In this document: positions 31,901 to 40,234 of the stretch, piece after piece | Position numbering within the stretch: position 1 is the stretch's first letter | Layout of the letters: the number at the start of each line of letters is the position of its first letter | Assembly: GCA_023055355.1 (NCBI GenBank) | Contig: JALJCS010000015.1 | Location: 15,110,501 to 15,174,500 of the forward strand | From: Agelaius tricolor | Taxonomy: Eukaryota; Chordata; Aves; Passeriformes; Icteridae | Reading direction: 5' to 3' | DNA: 64,000 nt | Program-made: the position numbers and the translations under genes | Notes under the pieces: model-generated | The model's input: the letters and a program-made list of their open reading frames with translations, nothing else | Told to the model about the DNA's origin: nothing | Database searches by the model: none

Positions 31901-32667
31901 GATCCAGTCTAGAGGGAAATCAAGAGACAAGCAATTCAAAGCTAGTATTTTCATTATTAAAGACTGCAACATCAAAAGCATCCACCACCCATGTTCTAAT
32001 CACAAGCTAGGCAAGCTGGTAAGAAACTTTTTCCAAATTCCAAAGAGAAATTGCGCGTGTTGGCTTTTTGACAAAGGTGGCACTTCCCGTGTGGACGGGA
32101 GACAAATCAGCTGGGGGAATGATCCAGAGGGGGTTCCAGCATAAAACCCTCCTGTGGAATCACCTACAGGGGTTCCAGCATAAAACCCTCCTGTGGGATC
32201 ACCTACAGGGGTTCCAGCATAAAACCCTCCTGTGGAATCACCTACAGGGGTTCCAGCATAAAACCCTCCTGTGGAATGATCCAGGGGGTTCCAGCATAAA
32301 ACCCTCCTGTGGACGGAATCCTGAGTAGCCTCAGAGCACAGCCGCCACCTAAACCTGCCGAGCGCCCTGGGTCAGGCCTTTCGGCCCGTTTTCCACGATT
32401 AAAGGCGAACAAGGGCGAGGGAGCAGCCTCCGCTCCTGCTTCAGAGGCATCACTGCTGTCTCAAACCGGGAGCGACCGGGCGGGCGGCACCGGCCGAGTC
32501 CCACGGGACGGTCGATCCCAACAGCGACTCTCCTTTCCTCCATTCTTTCTTTTCTTCCTCCCCTCCCGCCCGCCCTTGCAGATCCCTCGGGGCACCTGTG
32601 CCGCCGCCCGCGTGTTGTGGCCGCTGCGCCTGAGGCCGGGCCTAGCCCGGGACCGCCCGTCAGCCAT
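19925..32667 (-). CDS. CENPT: Centromere protein T, complete (14 coding exons, 674 residues)
   Basis: Exons (minus): 32667-32596, 31908-31782, 31246-31153, 30981-30848, 30043-30010, 29009-28867, 28400-27975, 26656-26522, 25288-25112, 24788-24588, 23983-23896, 22666-22502, 21778-21674, 20048-19925. All phases agree: 2025 nt including stop. Family role: CENP-T is a DNA-bound kinetochore protein. Its N-terminus recruits Ndc80 after CDK phosphorylation, and its C-terminal histone fold pairs with CENP-W in the CENP-T-W-S-X particle. Seen here: a GTPRLMLKRV segment (residues 54-63) resembling the Thr-Pro Ndc80-binding boxes; a basic KKKRRKFSISEFEKAAE block; a long acidic, Ser/Glu-rich disordered middle (about 200-540); and the histone fold at about 572-674, with SLIKEIFRHFAKMPVTRDA, HHAGRKTVEAADLEVLMRR and LIERYLPLEYRRLLIP, ending NKVLPCK. 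Least certain are exon 1 (weak donor GTGCCC) and the 5' edge of exon 8 (26656 fits phase; 26676 does not). Human CENPT is shorter (561 residues). Confidence 0.9.
23809..23860. repeat. 26-bp tandem duplication
   Basis: Two identical adjacent copies of a unit beginning GCACTGACATTCACTC, immediately upstream in plus coordinates of CENPT exon 11 (23896-23983), so within the intron just after that exon's donor site. Confidence 0.9.
27480..27940 (+). mobile_element. CR1 LINE fragment (3' portion)
   Basis: Plus-strand landmarks of CR1 in order: a TGGGGTCCCAGTACAAAGG-like start, the AGGAGAAGGCTTGGGGCAGATC-type segment, GAACAGAAGGAAGACAGTTT, and the 3' tail GGTCCCTTTCTACCTCAAC at about 27907-27925. 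It lies in the CENPT intron between exons 8 and 7, antisense to CENPT. It is 5'-truncated and non-coding. Confidence 0.8.
29611..29712. repeat. 34-bp tandem repeat, three copies
   Basis: Units begin at 29611, 29645 and 29679 with TAATATTCTAAGGTATATTG; copy 1 has AAAG for AAGG and copy 3 has TGCTG for TACTG. The array lies in CENPT intron 5. Confidence 0.95.
29880..29936. repeat. Overlapping inverted repeats
   Basis: An 11-bp perfect inverted pair, GCAGATGCCTG (29880-29890) and CAGGCATCTGC (29926-29936), overlaps a second perfect 9-bp pair, CCTGTGTTA (29887-29895) and TAACACAGG (29902-29910). The two stems share bases, so only one could form fully at a time. The site is 74 bp from the 34-nt CENPT exon 5. 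Confidence 0.85.
32132..32313. repeat. 39-bp minisatellite, five copies, in CENPT intron 1
   Basis: Unit starts at 32132, 32171, 32210, 32249 and 32287 (period 39, last step 38). Each unit contains GGTTCCAGCATAAAACCCTC followed by CTGTGGAAT, with CACCTACAG in the inner copies. Copies are nearly identical, so the array is recent. Because 39 is divisible by 3, the plus frame repeats a 13-residue peptide, but there is no sign it is a gene. On the CENPT sense strand every full unit has donor-like TGTAGGTGATT and acceptor-like TTCCACAGGAGG. Confidence 0.95.
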
Positions 32668-32919
32668 GGCGGGCCCGGTAACGGCCGAACGGCTCCCGCC
32701 TCCCGCCGCCTCTCGCGAGACACGCGCGCGCGCGCCGGGAGGGGCCGCGGCGCAGTGTGGGGCGGGTAGTTCCGCCGGCGGCGCGGTGCATTGTGGTCCG
32801 CGTAGTTCCGGGGCGGCGGCGGCGGCGGCGGCGAGAGGCCGCGCGGGCCTTGTGGGAGCTGTAGTTCGGCGGGGCCGCTCGCCCCGCTCGCCGCGGGTGT
32901 CCCCCCGCCCCGCGAGGCC
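32668..32919. promoter_or_regulatory. Bidirectional CENPT/THAP11 promoter with three ZNF143/THAP11-like sites
   Basis: The two start codons face away from each other with 252 bp between them. Three elements on one strand share the pattern TTGTGG, about five bases, then GTAGTTC: 32752-32773 (GTGTGGGGCGGGTAGTTCC), 32787-32809 (CATTGTGGTCCGCGTAGTTC) and 32847-32869 (CTTGTGGGAGCTGTAGTTCG). Read on the minus strand these approximate ACTACAnnTCCCACAATGC, the ZNF143/THAP11 composite target. No TATA box is seen. Confidence 0.7.
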
Positions 32920-33651
32920 ATGCCGGGCTTCACCTGCTGCGTACCGGGCTGCTACAACAACTCGCACCGCGACAAGGCGCTGCACTTCTACACCTTCCCC
33001 AAGGACGAGGAGCTGCGGCGCCTCTGGCTCAAGAACGTCTCCCGGGCGGGCGTCAGCGGCTGCTTCAGCACCTTCCAGCCCACCACGGGCCACCGCGTCT
33101 GCAGCGAGCACTTCCAGGGCGGCCGCAAGTCCTACCTGGTGCGGGTCCCCACCATCTTCCCGCTGCGCGGCGTCAACGAGCGCAAGGCTCAGCGGGCCCG
33201 GCGCCCCCGCCCCGCCGCCGCCGCCGCCGCCGCCCCGCAGGGCCCCGCGGCCGCCGCCGAGGCCCCTGCAGGGGGCGCGGCCGAGGACGTGAAGCCCATC
33301 GACCTGACGGTGCAGGTGGAGCTCGGGGCCGCCGCCACCATCGGGCCCAGCCCCGTGCGGCTGCCGGTGCCGGTACCGGCGGCGGCGGCGGCGGGGGAGG
33401 AGAGCCCGGTGGAGGGCGGCCCCCCCGATCACTCGTACTCGCTGTCGTCGGGCACCACGTCGGAGGAGCTGCTGAGGAAGCTGAACGAGCAGCGCGACAT
33501 CATCGCGCTGCTGGAGGTGAAGATGAAGGAGATGAAGGGCAGCATCCGCCGCCTGCGCCTGGCCGAGGCCCAGCTCCGCGAGGAGATCCGCGAGAAGGAC
33601 CGGCTGCTCCACGCCGCCAGCGCCGGCACCCGCAAGCGCCACGGCCTCTGA
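32920..33651 (+). CDS. THAP11: THAP domain-containing protein 11 (Ronin), single exon, 243 residues
   Basis: A zinc-binding transcription factor that binds promoters with ZNF143 and recruits HCFC1; in mammals it supports pluripotency, growth genes and cobalamin metabolism (family knowledge). The N-terminal THAP domain (about 1-85) starts [11 protein letters not shown] and holds the C2CH zinc ligands (N-terminal cysteines, then CSEH), [14 protein letters not shown] and the closing RVPTIFPL. A variable Ala/Pro-rich region (about 94-125) follows, then the conserved [13 protein letters not shown]. The HCFC1-binding motif DHSY is at 170-173. A C-terminal coiled coil (about 178-230) contains [12 protein letters not shown] and [16 protein letters not shown]. 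It is shorter than the human protein (314 residues), mainly because the glutamine tract is absent. The start codon is supported by the invariant MPGF N-terminus. Confidence 0.98.
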   Translation: MPGFTCCVPGCYNNSHRDKALHFYTFPKDEELRRLWLKNVSRAGVSGCFSTFQPTTGHRVCSEHFQGGRKSYLVRVPTIFPLRGVNERKAQRARRPRPAAAAAAAPQGPAAAAEAPAGGAAEDVKPIDLTVQVELGAAATIGPSPVRLPVPVPAAAAAGEESPVEGGPPDHSYSLSSGTTSEELLRKLNEQRDIIALLEVKMKEMKGSIRRLRLAEAQLREEIREKDRLLHAASAGTRKRHGL

Positions 33652-33989
33652 GCGCTGCCGGCGCCCGGCCCGGAGCGGGGCTCTCCATCCCGGAGCCTCC
33701 GCCGCCCCCGCTGCGGTGCCGGGCACGGCAGAGATGGGATGGACCGCGGCCCCTCCGTGCCCGGCTCAGCCCACGCCACAGCAGCCCCCGGCCGGGCAAG
33801 GCCGTCGGGTTCCCCTGCCTGGACTGGATCAGCTCGGTGCCCAGCGCCGTTATCGCCCCGACGTTGTCTCCGGTGTCACCTCGCCCCGGGCCCATCAAAC
33901 CCGCTGTGTGCGGCGTCGGAACGCGCTGCTCGTAGCGTGGATGGGACCCGAGCCGTCACTAAGTGGACGTAGGGTATCGGTTTTCAGCA

Positions 33990-33995
33990 AATAAA
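33990..33995 (+). terminator. THAP11: THAP11 polyadenylation signal
   Basis: AATAAA 339 bp after the stop codon, followed by GT-rich sequence (CTCTGTGTCAAGTG). A further AATAAA at 35718-35723 could serve a much longer 3' UTR but is less likely. Confidence 0.75.
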
Positions 33996-36379
33996 CTCGC
34001 TCTGTGTCAAGTGAGGTAACAGCAACACTACCCTGGAGAAGGCGTGTCCGACTGCCGTGGGCGCTGTCCCCATCGCAGGATGGTCGGCGATGTCGCGTTC
34101 AGCCTCGCTCAGTGGAGGAAAGCTTTAGAAACCCTCTCAGGGTGATGTGTTTCTTCAGTAAATTACTGATGCCATAAAAGACTGCTGTTCCTAGCGTGAC
34201 AGAACCCCCAGATTAAAGAGTGTTCTTGTACCGTGTAGTTTCTGCTTTCTCTGCAGCGTGTGTGAATTGGTTACAGATGTCTCCATGCTCTCGACACCAG
34301 TAAGGATTACAGTCTGGTACAAGGAACACGGTGGCACTTAACAGCTGTAGTTTATCTCATTGGCTTAAGACTCCCTCTAATGAAATGGAGGCTTTGTAAC
34401 ACATTGGAATTTCAATCCTTGGCTTTCGTTCTGAGATCCAGGATGAAACAGAAGTGACTTTACCTGCAGTGGTTGCAAACCTTTCCTGTCTAATCCTAAA
34501 CTAGTTGGCATGACTAATAATCTGTACATTAGGCAAGACCATACTAAAACCTGCTTGTGTGTTCTAAACCAAGATTTACGAGTATTGTAACAAATCTATG
34601 TGGAATGGTTGTGTAGTTTCTGTTTCTAGCCAGCATCAGTCCCTTCACTTTCTGCAACAGGAAACCAAATCAGCGTTGGCTAGAAAGAGGGTGGAGTGAG
34701 GGTAGCAAAGCCACGGGTTTGGCTTGGTTATGCACTTCCAGCCTGGCTGGTGGAACACATCCCTCAGCAGTTTGGAGGAGGAGGAGGAGAAGGGGAGTGT
34801 GTGGTGCCCCAGCATGGCCCTGTGGCAGTGGAAAATGATGATGGATGTTAAGAACAAAGGGCACTTCACCACAGTGTACCCATATTCACCTTGGAGGGAA
34901 GAATTCCCAGGTGTTCCCTGGCTCTGTGAGATCCTTCTGGAACCGGAGTGCGTTGTGCTCAGTAGATTTGGATGTCACTTTTACTAAATTTTATAGAGGT
35001 ATTTTCTAAATGTAAAAAGTATCTTTAGTTTGAAATTATGTAATCTTTGTAACACTGGCTAATGTAGCTTTACAACCATCAGCTTCAACACTGTATACAA
35101 CCGAACAAAAGGGCACCGTGGGGTTTTGTAGCCGGAGGTTTCTCTGTAGATCCTGAAGCCAGTTCAGCTCCAGGTTGTCACAGCCTGCTATGTGATGCAT
35201 GGGTCATTTTTATTAACGTGTGTGCCAAGTTGGATGGTCATCTGTGAGGATGCTACATGTCTATCCATGTACCAAGTCCTTGCTGTTACTTCAGTTTAAT
35301 TTATTCTCCAATCTGATATGTGGCTCTCCAGCTCTGTGCTATACTGATTTTTCTGCGAGTCGAGTTAGCAGCGATTTTTTCGTTTGGTTGGTTTGGCTTG
35401 TTGTTTTGGGTTTGTTTTTGGTTTCTTTTGTAGGACAAGCAGATACCTGCTCCACCATGGGATCTAACATATGTGATTGGTCCAGCAGCTCTAGAGGCTC
35501 CCATCAAGACAGTAGGCAGCACAACATCCCTCCTTGCAAACGAGGCTGGTTGTGCCTCTGAGCCCGTTCAGAGCGTGCATGTCCTGACAGTCATGGTACT
35601 TTTTCTACCATCAGGAGGCACTTCAGGATACTCAGCCATTTGGCCTTGCTGGACTGGTTACCTGCTGGACTGTTTGACTTCTCCAGGTTACACTGAGGTG
35701 CTAACATGCTTAATTTTAATAAAGTATATTTTGTTTTCTTACGTTTCCTGTCTCCTTGTGGTTTTTATATATATTTCTGAAAGGTTGTGGCTGTAGCTTT
35801 GTCTTTTCTTTTGTAACACCTTTTTTTTCATTGTCAGCTCCACAGCTGGAACAGCAGGAATATCTTTACATTCATGAAGGGTGAGGAAGAGGAGTTTGAG
35901 GTCAGTTCAGTGTACCACACACCTACCTGCGCAGAGGTTGGAGCCATTTTGATGAGCCATCAGTCACAGGGTGCTCTCTGTGCAACCTGGAGGGATTTGA
36001 GCAGGGAACCAGGCTTCCCCCAGGGCTTCCCCCAGCATGACTCTCCTGTCTAATGCCTGGTGGAGGAAGGAGAAGTCATGGCCTCCCATGAACCAGCCTA
36101 GTGTAGGGAAGAGCTTGCATATACTCCTAGAACTTGTAATTCCACTTGCCAGAGTTCCTGGTTTCAGATTGGTTTAGAGCTATTAGTCTCAAGCAAATGT
36201 ATGCAGCAAAAAATTTCAGCTGCGCCTCAACCATCCCATTTTTGGGTTGAACTGGGAATGTTAAATGCAGTTGCAGGATGGGGAGGTGATGAGGTGATGG
36301 TCCCACTCCACCCTGTGCTCGTGCAGCCTCCCCTCAAGTTCTGGGAGCAGATTTGGGCACCATAGTACAAGAAGTATCT
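33996..36379. other. Intergenic region right of THAP11
   Basis: No convincing exon on either strand. It contains a T/G-rich low-complexity patch (about 35375-35430) and a possible distal AATAAA at 35718. Human THAP11 is followed by NUTF2, but no NUTF2-like exon is visible here. Confidence 0.6.
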
Positions 36380-36700
36380 AAGGCTGTAACAGAGCATTTA
36401 AAGGAGGCTGTGAGGATGGTGAAGGGTCTAGAGAGGAAGCCATGTGAGGAGTGGCTTGTTCAGCCTGGAACAAAGGATACTGAGGTCAGAGCTCATTGTG
36501 GGCTTCAGTTTCCTCAGGAGAGGCACCAGAGGAGCAATGCTGCTGTCTGTGACCAGGGATAGAACCTGAGGGAATGGCCGAAGCTGTGTCAGGGGAGGTT
36601 TAGGCTGGATGTTACGGAAAGGTGCTTCACGCAGAGGGTGCTTGGGCTTAGGTAAAAGCTCCCCAGGGCGGTGTCACAGCAGGGCGGTGTCACAACCCGT
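36380..36700 (+). mobile_element. CR1 LINE fragment
   Basis: Plus-strand CR1 landmarks: GGAGTGGCTTGTTCAGCCTG, then CTCATTGTGGGCTTCAG, GGGGAGGTTTAGGCTGGATG and a TTCACGCAGAGGGTG-type block. The copy stops before the usual 3' tail, about 75 bp before the first tRNA gene. Confidence 0.85.
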
Positions 36701-36774
36701 GGTCTGATAGAAGCGACGGAACGTTAGCTCAATGCCCTCAAAACTAGCACAGGCCGGCAATGCTGCCCAGCGGT

Positions 36775-36857
36775 GTCAGGATGGCCGAGCGGTCTAAGGC
36801 GCTGCGTTCAGGTCGCAGTCTCCCCTGGAGGCGTGGGTTCGAATCCCACTTCTGACA
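36775..36857 (+). tRNA. tRNA-Leu (anticodon CAG)
   Basis: 83 nt, no intron. The acceptor stem GTCAGGA pairs with TTCTGAC, with discriminator A at 36857. Anticodon CAG is at 36809-36811 in loop TTCAGGT. A long type-II variable arm (GTCTCCCCTGGAGGC region) and the B box GGTTCGAATCC at 36836-36846 are intact. It decodes CUG leucine codons. No sign of degeneration. Confidence 0.98.
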
Positions 36858-36866
36858 GCTTGAATA

Positions 36867-36871
36867 TTTTT
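36867..36871 (+). terminator. RNA polymerase III terminator of the plus-strand tRNA-Leu
   Basis: TTTTT 10 nt after the tRNA 3' end. Confidence 0.85.
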
Positions 36872-37000
36872 GCATTACGCTCGCTTGTAGTTATTTAGTT
36901 GATTGCTTTTAATTACGCGCTTTTGGTCAGTTTTAGGTTTTTTTTTTTTCATTCCCGCTCCCGTCCGCCTTCCGCAGCTAAAAGCGCCCGCAGGCGGCGC

Positions 37001-37004
37001 AAAA
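37001..37004 (-). terminator. RNA polymerase III terminator of the minus-strand tRNA-Leu
   Basis: TTTT on the minus strand, 6 nt after the tRNA 3' end. Confidence 0.8.
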
Positions 37005-37009
37005 GTAGC

Positions 37010-37092
37010 TGTCAGAAGTGGGATTCGAACCCACGCCTCCAGGGGAGACTGCGACCTGAACGCAGCGCCTTAGACCGCTCGGCCATCCTGAC
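37010..37092 (-). tRNA. tRNA-Leu (anticodon CAG), inverted twin
   Basis: The exact reverse complement of the 36775-36857 gene over all 83 nt; both 3' ends point into a 152-bp spacer. Flanks outside the tRNA bodies are not alike, so identity is confined to the mature region. Intact A and B boxes and its own T-run terminator suggest both copies are functional. Confidence 0.98.
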
Positions 37093-37244
37093 CTGCCGTT
37101 GAAGCAGCCTTTGCAGCTGCGCCCCATCCCAGATTGCAATCGAGTTGTCGTGTCTGGTCACTCCCGGGACAGCCCGGGGTACCTCGGGACAGCCCGGGAC
37201 AGCCCCGGGCCCAGCCCTGAGCCACGGGCTGCATTAACGACCTG

Positions 37245-37565
37245 CATGATGGGGTCCGGGCGCCCTGGGCGCATGACACCAAACTGGGAGCAGTGGCTGA
37301 TCGTCCAGAGGGTCCTGCTGTCACCCGGAGCGACCCGGACCAGCCCGGGATACGGGCTGACAAGAATCTCCCAGGGTGGAGGCTGATGAGGCGCTACGCC
37401 GATTGCCCAGAGAAGCTGCGGCTGCCCTGTCCCTGGAAATGTTCAAGGCCACGCTGGAATAAGTCCACGGGCTTGGAGCAACCTGCTCTAGTGGAATGTG
37501 TCCCTGCATGGCAGGAGGTTGGAACGAGTTGCCTTAAGATCACTTCCAACCCAAATTATTTCAGG
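37245..37565 (+). mobile_element. CR1 LINE fragment with internal deletion
   Basis: Begins with the upstream CR1 segment GACACCAAACTGGGAGCAGT, passes through GC-rich altered sequence, and resumes with CTGGAAATGTTCAAGGCCAC, GAGCAACCTGCTCTAGTGGA and the tail CACTTCCAACCCAAATTATT. Same orientation as the fragment left of the tRNA pair. Confidence 0.85.
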
Positions 37566-37569
37566 ATTT

Positions 37570-38120
37570 AACAAGGAGACGCGTGTCACCCGGCCCCCGC
37601 AGAGGAGCAACGTCAGGCACCGGGATGCGCCGGAGGCCACCGAATGTCCGGGGTGAGCACGGAGCAGGACACGGCTGCACGGAAGGTTCAGGTGCCCCGG
37701 GCTGCTCCAGCAGAGCATGGCCAGGATACGGGGAGCGGGGACTGTCACGGTGGGGGCTGCCCTTTGTCGGCGGTGCCCCGCTACGGGGACACGGCTGCAC
37801 ACCGGGAGCGCAGCGCGGCGCCGGGCGGAGGCTCCGCCGCTTGCCGGGGGCGGCGGGGCGGGGGCAGCGGCGGGGTCAGCCCGGCCGCCCCGGAGCCACC
37901 CGCGCCCCGCCCGCGGAGGGGCCGTGCCGGGGCCGTCCCGGGGCCGGTGCGCGGCATGGCGGGGCTGCCCGGCGCCGCCAGAGCCCGGAGCGCCTCGCCG
38001 GGTCCCCCCCCGGCCCTGAACGGCTCCTTCTTGCTCTCGCCGCTCGGGGGGCTGATGTGCGCCCAGGCCGTGAGTACCGGGGAGGGGGCGCGGCGCAGGG
38101 GGGAGGGCATCACCCACTTG
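37570..38120 (+). promoter_or_regulatory. PLLP: CpG island and promoter of PLLP
   Basis: CpG-dense sequence with GC boxes (GGGGCGGGGGC near 37855) surrounding coding exon 1. No TATA box is evident. The transcription start cannot be set precisely. Confidence 0.75.
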
Positions 38121-40234
38121 GGCGCTTTTCTTCAGCTGGAAACAGCCCGGGCTCTCTTCGGCTGCCACTCCGACCCCATCTCCGCTGTCTAATCTGGGTA
38201 ATCTCCAACCCTAAGATAGTGCAGCCTCTTCTCTCCTCCTTCCCTCTAAAACCAGAGGAAAAATCGGATTCTCGTCCTCACTCCCCTTGCCAGTTGTAAC
38301 TCCGCTCAGTGCCGGGTGGGTGGTTCCCAGTGCCAGGCACGGGCTGATCCGTGCGGGCATCTCCGTAGGGCACAGCCGATGGGTCGGGGGGTGTGAAGCC
38401 CGGTGACTCCAGGGGGGCTGTGCTGGGAGTGCCCGTGAGGCTCTCACGCTCCCTGGAACACTCTCAGCTCTCCTCCAGGTTGTCCTCCCCGGCTCTCAGA
38501 GGAGCCCAAGGGTCCTTGTCATCATATCGAGCAGCAGCATCACTGCCTGTTGCTTCAGCATCGGAGGCAGCCACAAGAATCTCCCGCTGGTGCTGTCCCC
38601 GGGACCGCGGTGCCGCATGAACACACGGGGGAGGGAGTTCGGCTGCGGACTGGGCCACTCGTGACCTGCCCACGGTGCTGCCCTGGGCCTGGGAGCCTGT
38701 TCGCCTGTCCTCTCTCCTCGGGGCAGCGTTGTGGGATGTGCCCTGAGCAGCCACTGTGAAACAGCTGGCGCAGCCCCGGCTTCTGGCTCCTGGCTCCAGA
38801 TTCCAGCCCCTGGGCATGGCTGAGCTGGTGGTGGCATAGGGACAAACGCTCAGGGTAGGGGCTGGGCAGGATGCTGCTGCGGGTGCCTTGTAGGAGCGCC
38901 AGGAAAGAGAGATGGAAGCAAGGCCAGCAGCCGAGACCTTCCAGCTCTGCAGCTGCTCCCACCTCTGCGCTCAGCCCACACTGTCAAACCTTCCCCCTGC
39001 TTTCCCCCGGCAGCAGCTCACGCGTGCCACCTCCCACTCCGGCAGGAGCCCCCTGCATGTTTCTCCCCAGCACATATTTTGTGATCACGAGTGTTAGAAA
39101 TGGATGTGACAGACAAGGAGGCATTGTCGGGGCAGCCAGGGCGTTGGATGCGGGCAGGACAAAGGCTGTTGTGTTCCTTCCATGACAATGGGCGGTGCGG
39201 GCTTACACAGGGGCACCGCGGCTTTCCAAGGAGCCCTTCTCCTGCCCTTCCTGGAGTGAGTGGAACCCAACTGCTGTTGGTGCTGGTGTGCCTGGGCTTG
39301 TGGGCGATGTTCTGTGCTCCCCCTGCAGGAGCCAGCCCCTGAAGAGGTTCCCCTTTTCCCCCACAGGTGCTCGGTTTGCTGGTGTGGTCTCTCATCGCGG
39401 CCACAACGTATCACCTGCACGCGGCGTACGGCTGGGTGATGTTTGTGTCCCTCTTCTTCTGGATCCTAACACTCCTTTTCTTGGTGACTTACCTCCTGCA
39501 GCTTCATCAGAAGTTCTACATGGTCCCCTGGCCCCTCCTGGTGCGTAGCTGAGAGGGAGTGAGGGGGGATCCCAAGAGGGAAACATCTTGGAAAGGTAGT
39601 CTGGGAAGGCTTCAGTCTCTCCTGGGCTGATGGAACCAAGTCCCCTGCACTTTGCACAGTGACGTTGTTTCATTCTGCCCTTGAATTGCTTAGAAAATGC
39701 TCAAACCTGAAAGTCCTGTGTCAATCCAGAAAGTTACAGCCACCAACTGCTGCAGTTGTGGGTTCATCCAGAAACCTCCCAGCACAACCTGGGGAGCATT
39801 TAATGCGTTCTCCTGGGGAATGGGGAGGAATGTGAACCCGAGCCTTTTGCTGCTGCCTTGCCCCAGCATGCTCGAGCCTGAGCCGAGACCTCAGGAGCTC
39901 CTCTTTGTTCCCCAGCTGATGATCTGCAACGCCGTGGCCACCGTGCTGTACCTCACCGCCTTCGTGACGTGCGCGGCCGCCGTGCAGCCCACGTCCTGGC
40001 GGCAGTGGGACTACAACCGGCGAGCCGCCGCCTCCGTGAGTACCGGCGGGAGGGAGGGCAGGGCCGCGGGCCGGGGCAGCCCCCGGCTCACACGGGGATG
40101 GATGTGTGCTCCTCTTCCAGTTCTTCGCCTGTGTCACCATGATCACCTACGGCGTGAGCACCTTCTTCAGCTTCCGCGCATGGAAGGGGCTGGGCAGCAA
40201 CGCGGCCACCAGCCAAGTGAGCGACCACGCGTGA
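37956..40234 (+). CDS. PLLP: Plasmolipin, complete (four exons, 173 residues)
   Basis: Exons 37956-38069, 39367-39540, 39916-40035 and 40121-40234, all phase 0 with GT-AG boundaries (522 nt including stop). Plasmolipin is a four-pass MARVEL-domain proteolipid of myelin and of epithelial endosomal/apical membranes (family knowledge). Seen here: a Pro/Ser-rich cytosolic N-terminus (1-29). Four hydrophobic spans follow, near 33-55 (QAVLGLLVWSLIAATTY), 59-87 (YGWVMFVSLFFWILTLLFLV), 97-121 (MICNAVATVLYLTAFVTCAA) and 137-156 (FFACVTMITYGVSTFFSF). The C-terminus WKGLGSNAATSQ is nearly identical to the mammalian one, and so are HQKFYMVPWPL and NRRAAAS. Human PLLP has 182 residues; the difference is mostly at the N-terminus. 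The start is the first ATG in the CpG island in frame with exon 2. It converges on ARL2BP, as in human. Confidence 0.96.
38070..39366 (+). other. PLLP: PLLP intron 1
   Basis: GC-rich intron (donor GTGAGT, acceptor CCCCCACAG). No repeat or nested gene recognised. Introns 2 (39541-39915) and 3 (40036-40120) are also featureless. Confidence 0.75.

Larger units (their letters stand above)
20049..31907 (-). other. CENPT: CENPT introns 2-13
   Basis: Compact introns, from about 0.2 kb (31153 to 30981) to about 1.6 kb (26522 to 25288, and 21674 to 20048). Contents recognised: one CR1 copy, a 34-bp triplicate, overlapping inverted repeats and a 26-bp duplication (separate entries). No nested gene was seen. 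Confidence 0.7.
32360..33960. promoter_or_regulatory. CpG island spanning CENPT exon 1 and THAP11
   Basis: Continuous CpG-dense DNA with a CGCGCG run near 32723-32735 and a GGC repeat near 32812-32833. It covers the CENPT first exon, the shared promoter and the whole THAP11 coding exon. Confidence 0.85.

Noticed and set aside
32068..32328. Repeat protein encoded by the 39-bp array, or a CRISPR-like array
   Set aside because: Units are contiguous without unique spacers and lie in a vertebrate intron; the open frame exists only because the period is a multiple of three.
32309..33726. Long frames overlapping THAP11 (327 codons plus, 421 codons minus)
   Set aside because: They are out-of-frame shadows of GC-rich THAP11 and its CpG island, with Arg/Ala/Pro-rich composition.
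33996..36379. A NUTF2 gene next to THAP11
   Set aside because: Expected from human order but no exon resembling it was found on either strand.
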